From positions 62,001 through 126,000 of the forward strand of contig SCVN01000008.1 of assembly GCA_004296885.1 (NCBI GenBank): 64,000 nt of DNA. The letters are read 5' to 3'. The first letter of the stretch is position 1. Every line of letters starts with the position of its first letter. The notes under the pieces were generated by a model. It was not told the origin of the DNA, ran no database searches, and was given only the letters and a program-made list of their open reading frames with translations. A program made the position numbers and the translations under genes. This DNA is from Nitrospirota bacterium. Lineage in GTDB: Bacteria > Nitrospirota > Nitrospiria > Nitrospirales > Nitrospiraceae. This document shows, piece after piece, positions 55,965-64,000 of this stretch.

Positions 55965-57599
55965 CTAGCGAAGCGACGCCATCGGCAGCTCCCGCGAGCT
56001 TTCCGCCTCCTGCTGAATGCGGAGCCGTTCGGCCATCGACTCCTGCAGCACCTTGTCGAGCACCTCGTCGGTCAGCTGGGTGAAGCTGGCCGCCTGGTCC
56101 TTCATGGCGCCATGCTCGACGGCGCGCGACAAGACCTCGGCCTTGGTCGCGCCCTTTTTCTGCCCGAGGAACGGCTTGACGATGAGATAGACCACATCGC
56201 GCACCGGCATAAAGCGGAGGAACCGCCTGAGGAGCCGGAAGGTTTGCACCGGATAGTGCAGCACTTTGTAGATGAACAACTTTCGCAACCCGGCCTGGCG
56301 CACTTCGTTGATCACCGGGCCGGGCAGGCAGGTGGGATCAATCTCCGAACACTTGAAATACTTGTACCAGTCCGTCTGTTCGCTGACCAAGCTCCGCTTC
56401 ACATACTCCTGCCAGAGCGGCGTGCCGCGGTAGACGCAGAGCCGGTTGAACCCGAAGGTGTCCAAGGGGAGTTTCGACGCCAGGTCGAAAGTGGCCTGCA
56501 TGTCCTCCACCGTCTCGTCCGGGTTGCCGACCGTGAAAAACCCGTGGACGATTTCGATGCCGGCCTGCTTGGCGCTCACCACCGCCGTCTCCACCTCTTT
56601 GAGCGTCTGTTCCTTTTTCAGCCGATCCAGAATCCTCTGGCTCCCGCTTTCGATGCCGAACATCAGGGTGCGGCAATGGGCCTCGGCCATGGCCGGAAAC
56701 AGGTGCTGGGCCACCGAGTCCACCCGCCCCTCGCAGCCCCATTGGATGGTGATGCCATTGTCCACGACGCCTTTGCAAATCGCCTCGATGCGCTTGGGCT
56801 GCAGCAGAAAATGGTCGTCCACGAAATAGACCGACCCGTAGCCCAGTTCCTGGAGATGCTTGAATTCTTCCGTGACGTGCTGCGGGCTTCGGGAACGCCA
56901 CTTGCCTTCGTTGAAGATCGGAATGTCGCAGAACACGCAGGGCCAGGGACAGCCCCGCGACGTCTGCATGGTCGTGAACCGCTCCATCGACAGCACCGCC
57001 GGGACATCCAACGGCATGGATTCGACGAAGTCCAGCTCCAGACTCTCCCGGTCCGGGAAGGGCCATTGATCGAGGTTCCGCTCCATGGTGCGATTGGCGT
57101 TGCTGACGACCCGGCCGTCCTTGGCCCAGGTGAGCCCGCCGACGTCCTGCGGATCGTCCATACGATCGAGGAGGTCGAGGATGAGCTGTTCGCCGTCGCC
57201 GCGGCACACGAAGTCCACTTCGGGACATTGCAGCTTGACCAGCGAGGCGTTGAGGCTGGCAAACACCCCGCCGAAGGCCAGCTTGACGGTTCGGTTGGCC
57301 GCTCGAATCTGTCGTGCGAGGATCTTGGCATAGGGATAGCTGGTCGTGCTGAGAAAACTCAGGCCGATGAGGGCCGGCTGTCGTTGCTTGATGGCCTCGA
57401 GGATCACGTCGTTCGGCGTGTCCGGATTGGCCTGGTCGAACATTACGCATTCGTGGCCGGCTCGCTTCAGCACCGAGGACAGCGACATGATGCCGATGGG
57501 GGGGAACCCCATGACCCGGATACGTCCGTTCTTGGCGCGGGTTTTGGCCGGCAAGGCGTAGAACTGGGGATCGCGGACGTGGATCAGGAATACCAACAT
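55965..57599 (-). CDS. B12-binding-domain radical SAM protein
   Basis: 544 residues: an N-terminal cobalamin-binding-like Rossmann region (about 1-140, GFPPIGIMSLSSVLKRAGHECVMF) and a radical SAM core with CPWPCVFC (CxxxCxxC) and GIESGSQRILDRLKK. A helical C-terminal region follows. GGATATCC-type leader; AAAGG precedes the ATG. Class B radical SAM methylases of this build include the hopanoid methylases HpnP/HpnR; given the hopanoid genes upstream that is a possibility, but many unrelated enzymes share the fold. Confidence 0.85.
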   Translation of the reverse strand: MLVFLIHVRDPQFYALPAKTRAKNGRIRVMGFPPIGIMSLSSVLKRAGHECVMFDQANPDTPNDVILEAIKQRQPALIGLSFLSTTSYPYAKILARQIRAANRTVKLAFGGVFASLNASLVKLQCPEVDFVCRGDGEQLILDLLDRMDDPQDVGGLTWAKDGRVVSNANRTMERNLDQWPFPDRESLELDFVESMPLDVPAVLSMERFTTMQTSRGCPWPCVFCDIPIFNEGKWRSRSPQHVTEEFKHLQELGYGSVYFVDDHFLLQPKRIEAICKGVVDNGITIQWGCEGRVDSVAQHLFPAMAEAHCRTLMFGIESGSQRILDRLKKEQTLKEVETAVVSAKQAGIEIVHGFFTVGNPDETVEDMQATFDLASKLPLDTFGFNRLCVYRGTPLWQEYVKRSLVSEQTDWYKYFKCSEIDPTCLPGPVINEVRQAGLRKLFIYKVLHYPVQTFRLLRRFLRFMPVRDVVYLIVKPFLGQKKGATKAEVLSRAVEHGAMKDQAASFTQLTDEVLDKVLQESMAERLRIQQEAESSRELPMASLR

Positions 57600-58040
57600 A
57601 GGGATATCCTTTCCGGGCTGGTGGCCCGGCGGTGGAAATCAGGCTGCCCTCTCCTGGGCAGCAATAGGCATGTGGGCGATGGGGCCAGAATGTTTTACCG
57701 ACAATCGGTTTGAAAGATATCGACGAGCCCAGGCAGAAAAAGCCACAAGGTCCTATCTGCGTCGGCCCGGAAAGGCAGATAGTGGAGGGAGCTTTCTCGT
57801 GGGTGTCAGAAGTGTATCACGGTCAGGGAGGGGGATGGAAGAAAAATACCTGCCCGCCATCCTACAGGCACAGAGGCCATAACGGCCCCCGTAGCAACTG
57901 CCGGCAACGATAAGGATTTGTATGCGATCGAGAGACTCCGCGTGGAGCAACAGCGCCCCGGAGAGATACGGCAACGCCGCACCGAACGGCGCGCCGGTCT
58001 GGACCGGTGCGCAGGTTGCGCAGACGATGAGGCCGGCGAA
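57600..58040. other. Gene-free spacer between the radical SAM gene and sucD
   Basis: 441 nt without a convincing gene. One hairpin is seen at 57753-57782 (CTATCTGC/GCAGATAG, 14-nt loop), within the presumed leader of the radical SAM gene (minus strand). I looked for a cobalamin or c-di-GMP riboswitch here and could not recognise one. No strong terminator for sucD was found. Confidence 0.5.
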
Positions 58041-58913
58041 TTATCGGCCCAGGGCCGCCTGGACCGTCGCGCCGATTTCCGCCGGATTGCGACAGACGCG
58101 TACCCCGGCCGCTTCGAGCGTCTTCATTTTCTCCGAGGCGGTGCCCTGGCCCCCGCTGATGATCGCCCCCGCATGGCCCATGCGGCGGCCCGGAGGCGCC
58201 GTGATGCCGGCGATGAAGCTGACCACCGGCTTGCGCACGTGCTTCTTGATGAAGTCGGCGGCCTTTTCCTCCGCGTCGCCGCCGATTTCGCCGATCATCA
58301 CGATGGCCTGGGTCTCCGGGTCTTTCTCGAAGAGGGCCAGCACGTCCACAAAGTTCGTCCCGTTCACCGGATCGCCGCCGATCCCCACGCAGGTGGTTTC
58401 GCCGAGACCCAGCGTCGAAAGCTGATGCACCGCTTCGTAGGTCAAGGTCCCGCTGCGGGAGACGACCCCCACCGCGCCCCGTTTGTGAATGAACCCCGGC
58501 ATGATGCCGATCTTGGCTTCGTCCACCGTAATGACACCTGGGCAGTTGGGGCCGATGAGCCGGACATCCCGACCGCGCAGGGCGCGCTTCACGCGCACCA
58601 TGTCGTTGACGGGAATCCCTTCGGTGATGCAGATCACCAGCTTGATGCCGGCATCCGCCGCTTCGAGGATGGCATCGCCGGCAAAGGGCGGGGGCACGAA
58701 GATCAAGGACGTGTCGCACTCCGTCTTCTTCACCGCATCCCGGACCGTGTTGAACACGGGGATGCCTTCGACTTCCTGCCCGGCCTTGCCCGGCGTGACG
58801 CCCGCCACCACCTTGGTCCCGTAGGCCTTGCACTGGGTCGCGTGGAAGGAGCCCTCCTTCCCGGTGATGCCCTGCACGACGACGCGCGTGTTCTTATTGA
58901 CGAGAATGCTCAT
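58041..58913 (-). CDS. sucD: Succinyl-CoA synthetase alpha subunit
   Basis: 290 residues. Phospho-His site in the segment [12 protein letters not shown], CoA-binding start [21 protein letters not shown], and the GPNCPGVIT segment. Acts with SucC to interconvert succinyl-CoA and succinate, in the direction set by the TCA or reverse TCA flux. It begins 1 nt after the sucC stop, so the two are translationally coupled. Confidence 0.97.
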   Translation of the reverse strand: MSILVNKNTRVVVQGITGKEGSFHATQCKAYGTKVVAGVTPGKAGQEVEGIPVFNTVRDAVKKTECDTSLIFVPPPFAGDAILEAADAGIKLVICITEGIPVNDMVRVKRALRGRDVRLIGPNCPGVITVDEAKIGIMPGFIHKRGAVGVVSRSGTLTYEAVHQLSTLGLGETTCVGIGGDPVNGTNFVDVLALFEKDPETQAIVMIGEIGGDAEEKAADFIKKHVRKPVVSFIAGITAPPGRRMGHAGAIISGGQGTASEKMKTLEAAGVRVCRNPAEIGATVQAALGR

Positions 58914-58914
58914 G

Positions 58915-60123
<1,209 letters not shown>

Positions 60124-60130
60124 GGCACTC

Positions 60131-60200
60131 CTTACAAGAGCTTATGGCATATGGCGTATGGCCGGATTCATTCCGCTTCCTGCCATCAGCCATACGCTCT
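60131..60200. repeat. Repeat family A copy
   Basis: ACAAGAGCTTATGGCATATG at the left and GCCATCAGCCATACGCTCTT at the right, roughly an inverted pair around 20 nt. Lies between frdA and sucC, and its right end overlaps the frdA stop codon. Confidence 0.65.
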
Positions 60201-61780
60201 TATTCTTTTTTCGCGTAGGCCGGAAACAGCATCGGCGAGACAACGGGGGCGGAGGCGCCATGCTTGCGCGCCACCTCGCGGAACCGCTTCAGATGCTCCA
60301 AGGTCAGCTTGCCCTGGGGCTCGGCCTTGGCCCTGGCGGCGGCGGTGAGGCCGGACCGCTTTCCATAGACCATCAGGTCCAGCAGGGAATTGCCCATCAA
60401 CCGGTTGCGTCCGTGCAGACCGCCGGAGGCTTCGCCGGCGACGAACAGACCCTTGACCCCGGACTCGCCGTTGGTGTCGATCTGCACGCCGCCGTTCTGA
60501 TAGTGCAGGGTGGGATAAATCAGCACCGGATCCTTCGAGATATCCACCCCGAACCGGTCGTATTGCATCACCATCGCCGGGAAATGCTTCTCGATCGTTC
60601 CCGGGCCCTGCTCGGCGTCGAGCAGCGGCGTATCCAGCCACACGCCCACGCGCCCGGCCATGGTCCGGATGCCCCGGCCCTCTTCGCATTCCCGGATGAT
60701 GGACGAGGATACCACGTCGCGGGTGTCCAGCTCGTTGACGAACCGCTCACCCTTCGCGTTGACGAGATGCCCGCCTTCGGAACGGATGCCTTCCGTAACC
60801 AGCGCGCCGACCAGCTGTTCCGGATACACGGCGCCGGACGGGTGGTACTGGAACGTATCGATGTGCATGAGCTTGGCGCCCATCCGGTACGCCATCGTGA
60901 GGCCGTCGCCGGTCGCCCCGTAGTGGTTGCTGGTGGGAAATCCTTGGATGTGCAACCGGCCAATCCCGCCGGTGGCCAGAACCACGGTCTTCGCCGCCAC
61001 GACGATAAAGCGTTTGTTGTCGAGGTCCTGGAGCACGGCGCCGGTGCAGCGGCCCTGCCTGTCGCTCAGGAGCTCGACGGCGGCGGAAAACTCCAGCATC
61101 CGGATCTTCCGGTTGAGGACCTCGTCCTTCAACACCCGCATGATCTCCAGGCCAGTGTAATCCGAACAGGTCAGGAGCCGCGGCTTGGAGGAGCCGCCGC
61201 CCTTCTTCACATGCAGGTTGCCGTCTGCGTCCCGGTCGAACAGCACACCGAGATCGAGCAGCCATTGGGCGACGGACGGCCCCTCCTCCACCATGACCTT
61301 GAGCAGGGCATGGTCGTTTTTCATATGCCCGCCCTTGAGGGTGTCCAGGAAGTGCGTGACCGGCGAATCCTCGGCGGCGACCGAAATCTGGATGCCCCCC
61401 TGGGCCATGACCGTATTGGAATCGCCCAGGCGGAGCTTGGTGGCGAAGAGCACCGAGGCGCCCTGCGCATGGGCGTGCAGCGCGGCGGCGCAGCCGGCCC
61501 CGCCGCCGCCCACCACGAGCACGTCGCAGGTGTGGGTGGGCGTCAGGTCCAGGTCGGCCGGAATAGGGCTGTCCCCTTCCAGCAGCGCGGCCAATTCACG
61601 GACGGTCTTGTCGCCCTCGTTTGGGCCGAACTTGATGGGACGGTAGGCGTTCTCGCGAAAATCCGGGTGGTATTTCTTGATCAGCTCATCCCGCTCAGCC
61701 GTGGAGAGCTTGGGCATGGTCTGCTTCCGCCGGGCGTCGCGGGTCTTGTGGACGATTTGTTGGAGAACGTGAATGTCCAT
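60200..61780 (-). CDS. frdA: Fumarate reductase/succinate dehydrogenase flavoprotein subunit
   Basis: 526 residues. FAD-binding start CDVLVVGGGGAGCAAALHAHAQG, active-site region MAQGGIQIS, LDTRDVVSSSII and RNRLMGNSLLDLMVYG. It is shorter than E. coli SdhA/FrdA. The residue expected to be the FAD-linking His (SHTVxAQGG in those enzymes) is Asn here (SNTVMAQGG), implying non-covalent FAD. The iron-sulfur partner gene lies upstream, separated by a GACTT-type repeat spacer. No SdhC/D membrane anchors are in the window, so a soluble enzyme is possible. Confidence 0.9.
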   Translation of the reverse strand: MDIHVLQQIVHKTRDARRKQTMPKLSTAERDELIKKYHPDFRENAYRPIKFGPNEGDKTVRELAALLEGDSPIPADLDLTPTHTCDVLVVGGGGAGCAAALHAHAQGASVLFATKLRLGDSNTVMAQGGIQISVAAEDSPVTHFLDTLKGGHMKNDHALLKVMVEEGPSVAQWLLDLGVLFDRDADGNLHVKKGGGSSKPRLLTCSDYTGLEIMRVLKDEVLNRKIRMLEFSAAVELLSDRQGRCTGAVLQDLDNKRFIVVAAKTVVLATGGIGRLHIQGFPTSNHYGATGDGLTMAYRMGAKLMHIDTFQYHPSGAVYPEQLVGALVTEGIRSEGGHLVNAKGERFVNELDTRDVVSSSIIRECEEGRGIRTMAGRVGVWLDTPLLDAEQGPGTIEKHFPAMVMQYDRFGVDISKDPVLIYPTLHYQNGGVQIDTNGESGVKGLFVAGEASGGLHGRNRLMGNSLLDLMVYGKRSGLTAAARAKAEPQGKLTLEHLKRFREVARKHGASAPVVSPMLFPAYAKKE

Positions 61781-61887
61781 TCAATCAGTCTCAAAGTCAG
61801 AAAGTCAGAAAGTCTTCAAGTCGGGGAGGATCAAGAGAATTGCCTTTGACTTGATGACTTTACAGACGTGACGACTTTTTGACTCTC
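61781..61887 (-). repeat. GACTT-type short repeat array between frdB and frdA
   Basis: On the minus strand the spacer is built of repeated GACTTTCT / GTCAAAAAGTC / AAGTCATCAAGTC words: AGTC or its complement GACT occurs about ten times in 107 nt. No gene is visible. It separates two genes expected to be co-expressed. Confidence 0.7.
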
Positions 61888-62607
61888 CTATTTCAGTTCC
61901 GCACAGGCTTTGGTCAGTTCCTGTTCGTTCATCGCGAGCACGCGTGTCCACTCGTCTTTGAACCGGCCGTCTTCGATTTCCTTGATCCGCTGGGCCAACC
62001 GCGCAGGCTTTTCGGTGAAATGGACGCCCTGGGCGCGGCTGGCATAGACCGCCACCAGACTGGGCGCGATGTCGGCGATGCAGACCGGCGCGCACATGCC
62101 GCACATCACGCAGTCCATGAACATCTCCGAGACGGCCTTGAAGTCCCCGAACACCGCCCGCCACACCCCTTCCCGCACGTCGATCTTCTGCGGGCAGGCT
62201 TCGGTGCAGGCGTTGCAGTTGCGGCAGAGCGGGGCTTCCGGATAGAGATTGAACAAGTCCTGCTTGGGATCAGTGAGGACGGCCAGGTCGTAGGTGGCCT
62301 TCCGCGCCGGGAACGGAGGCATCATCGAGAAAGACATCCCGTCGTGGACCGCTGTCTGGCAGGCCAGACAGGTCTTCACCTTGGGATCGTCCTTGGTCCG
62401 ATAGTAGGTCGCGCAAGCGCCGCAGAAGCCGCCCAGACAACCGACCCCCCGGATGACTTCCTGCCCCGTGTACCACAGGGCCTTGAGCATGGTGATCCCC
62501 TCCGGCACTTCATGCTTCTTGCCGGCGATCTCCACCGTCACCATGCGAGGATGGAGGACTTCTTCCTGGTCGATGACGTCTTTGGTATTGATGGTCTGAT
62601 CAGCCAT
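61888..62607 (-). CDS. frdB: Fumarate reductase/succinate dehydrogenase iron-sulfur subunit
   Basis: 239 residues: N-terminal [2Fe-2S] ferredoxin-like domain (GCLGGFCGACATYY ... VKTCLAC) and C-terminal two-cluster domain (CRNCNACTEACPQ, CVMCGMCAPVC). It passes electrons between the FrdA flavin and the quinone or soluble donor. It begins 6 nt after the aconitase stop codon and precedes frdA. Confidence 0.93.
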   Translation of the reverse strand: MADQTINTKDVIDQEEVLHPRMVTVEIAGKKHEVPEGITMLKALWYTGQEVIRGVGCLGGFCGACATYYRTKDDPKVKTCLACQTAVHDGMSFSMMPPFPARKATYDLAVLTDPKQDLFNLYPEAPLCRNCNACTEACPQKIDVREGVWRAVFGDFKAVSEMFMDCVMCGMCAPVCIADIAPSLVAVYASRAQGVHFTEKPARLAQRIKEIEDGRFKDEWTRVLAMNEQELTKACAELK

Positions 62608-62613
62608 GTGTCT

Positions 62614-64000
62614 TTAGTTCAACGCGTTCAGCGCCGACCCGGCCTTGAACCACGCAAGCTGCTGCTCCGTCATGCTGTGGTTCGCCTGGATGGTGAGCAC
62701 CTTCCCGTCCGTCTTGTGAATGGTCACCGACACCGGCTTGCCCGGAGCCAGATTCGCCAGCCCCGCCACGCTGATGCGGTCCTGCTGCTCGATCTTTTCA
62801 TAGTCCTTCGGGTCGGAGAAGGTCAAGGCCAAAATCCCCTGTTTCTTCAGATTGGTCTCGTGGATGCGCGCGAAGCTCTTGACCAGGACGACTTTCACGT
62901 TCAGGAACCGGGGCGACATGGCCGCATGTTCGCGGCTACTCCCCTCCCCGTAGTTCTCGTCGCCCACCACGACGGAGCCGATGCCCTTGGCCTTATACCG
63001 GCGGGCGATCTGCGCGATGGTCAGGCCTGATTCGCCGGCCAGCACGTCGGTGCCCTTGCCCGGCTCGGTGGAGAAGGCGTTCGTCGCGCCCAGGAACATG
63101 TTGTCGCTGATCTTGTCCAGATGGCCGCGGAACTTGAGCCAGGGACCGGCCGGGGAAATGTGGTCGGTCGTGGTCTTGCCCTTGGTCTTGAGCAGGAGCG
63201 GCAGCTTCTCGAAGTCCTTCCCGTCCCAGCGCGGGAAGGGTTGAAGCAGTTGCAGCCGCTCGCTGGTCGGCGGAACGTCCACGGTGAGGCCCTCGCCGTT
63301 CTCGGCGGGAGGTACCAGGCCTTCTTCGCCCTTGGCAAACCCCTTGGCCGGCAACTCCTCGCCCTGCGGCGGTTCGAACTTGAATTCCTTGCCGTCTGCG
63401 CCTGTGAGCTTTTGGTTCACCGGATCGAAAGTCAAATCGCCGGTGAAGGCGTAGGCGGTCACGATCTCAGGGCTGGCCAGGAACGAGAGGGTCTCGCTGA
63501 TCCCGTCGTTGCGGCCCGGGAAGTTCCGGTTGAAGGAACTGACGATCGAGTCGGCCTTGCCCTTGACCCCGTCGGCCCGTTTCCACTGGCCGATGCAGGG
63601 GCCGCAGGAGTTGGACAGGACCGTGGCGCCCATCTTCTCGAAATCCGCCATGAACCCGTCCCGCTTCATCGTGTGGTAGATGCGCTCCGAGCCGGGGCTG
63701 ACGAGAAACGCGGCCTTGGCCTTGAGCCCGGCTTTCAACCCCTGGCGCGCAATGTGCGCCGATCGGCTGATGTCTTCGTAGGACGAATTGGTGCAGCTCC
63801 CGATCAAGGCCGCCTTGAGTTCGACCGGGTAGCCATTTTCTTTGGCTTCGGCCGCCATCTTGGAGATGGGCCTGGCCAGGTCCGGCGTATGCGGCCCGAC
63901 GACGTGCGGCTCCAGCTTGGAGAGGTCCACCTCGACGACCTGGTCGTAGTACCTCTCCGGCGCCTGGAGCACCTCGGGATCGGCCGTCAGCAGGGCCTTG
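62614..64000 (-). CDS. Aconitate hydratase, C-terminal part (runs off right edge)
   Basis: About 460 C-terminal residues of an aconitase of the mitochondrial type; the N terminus lies beyond the window. Cluster ligands GSCTNSSYED and SNSCGPCIGQW are present, as is the swivel domain with YGEGSSREHAAMSPRFLNV and the KSFARIHETNLKKQG segment. It isomerises citrate and isocitrate. Gene order aconitase-frdB-frdA-sucC-sucD fits a TCA/rTCA block. Confidence 0.95.
   Translation of the reverse strand, partial: KALLTADPEVLQAPERYYDQVVEVDLSKLEPHVVGPHTPDLARPISKMAAEAKENGYPVELKAALIGSCTNSSYEDISRSAHIARQGLKAGLKAKAAFLVSPGSERIYHTMKRDGFMADFEKMGATVLSNSCGPCIGQWKRADGVKGKADSIVSSFNRNFPGRNDGISETLSFLASPEIVTAYAFTGDLTFDPVNQKLTGADGKEFKFEPPQGEELPAKGFAKGEEGLVPPAENGEGLTVDVPPTSERLQLLQPFPRWDGKDFEKLPLLLKTKGKTTTDHISPAGPWLKFRGHLDKISDNMFLGATNAFSTEPGKGTDVLAGESGLTIAQIARRYKAKGIGSVVVGDENYGEGSSREHAAMSPRFLNVKVVLVKSFARIHETNLKKQGILALTFSDPKDYEKIEQQDRISVAGLANLAPGKPVSVTIHKTDGKVLTIQANHSMTEQQLAWFKAGSALNALN

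Noticed and set aside
57600-57900. Cobalamin or c-di-GMP riboswitch in front of the B12 radical SAM gene
   Set aside because: Only an isolated 8-bp hairpin was found and no conserved box of either class.

Overview
The window (64 kb, GC-rich except for one island) reads like a chromosome segment of a Nitrospira-type bacterium (phylum Nitrospirota). This is inferred from gene content, not from a marker gene: fumarate-reductase-like FrdAB, SucCD and aconitase side by side (reductive or oxidative TCA), System II cytochrome c maturation, a hopanoid and MEP isoprenoid gene set, and Mla-type lipid transport.

Layout. 1-17 kb, nearly all on the minus strand: a lipoprotein fragment, a membrane-anchored hypothetical, hpnH with a small partner gene, tRNA-Cys, ispG, dxs, a DUF3187-like barrel protein, mlaC-mlaD-mlaF-mlaE, hpnG, squalene-hopene cyclase, smc and ispH. 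Isoprenoid precursor synthesis, hopanoid cyclisation and side-chain formation therefore sit around a phospholipid or hopanoid trafficking system. 18.6-23 kb: a PhoB/PhoR-like two-component pair converging on a PiT phosphate transporter with a PhoU-like partner. 23-31 kb: a FabH-like ketosynthase, a BamD-like lipoprotein, a geranylgeranyl-reductase-like flavoprotein, then ccdA, two TlpA/ResA-like thioredoxins, ccsA/resC and resB. 31.5-34.2 kb: metK and ahcY on the plus strand, each followed by an intrinsic terminator.

34.2-48 kb is accessory. It opens with an AT-richer pair of genes: a P-loop kinase fused to a NUDIX domain, and an HD-domain (SAMHD1/dGTPase-like) phosphohydrolase. Next is a compact three-gene lanthipeptide operon: a 46-residue precursor with a Cys-rich tail, a stand-alone LanC cyclase, and a stand-alone LanM-type dehydratase. 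This is a class II synthetase split into two overlapping genes. The operon is flanked by copies of a degenerate intergenic repeat. A 41-residue Cys-rich membrane peptide, a beta-carbonic anhydrase, a methyltransferase, a membrane PLD-like protein, an orphan HicB-like protein, a patatin-like lipoprotein and a CPA2 Na+/H+ antiporter follow. The antiporter has a structured leader that looks like a cation riboswitch with a terminator.

49-57.6 kb: a lipoprotein, cytochrome c, a zinc-ribbon/PH membrane protein, a flavin monooxygenase-like enzyme, a methyltransferase, a PA2778/PA2779-type module with a TPR lipoprotein, a ferritin-like/VIT transporter and a B12-binding radical SAM protein. 58-64 kb, minus strand: sucD, sucC, frdA-like, frdB-like and the C-terminal part of aconitase, which runs off the right edge.

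Two families of short dispersed intergenic repeats (A, built of GCTATCAGCC-like words; B, starting CTGACGGCCCG) recur through the window. No CRISPR array, rRNA or intact insertion sequence was seen.
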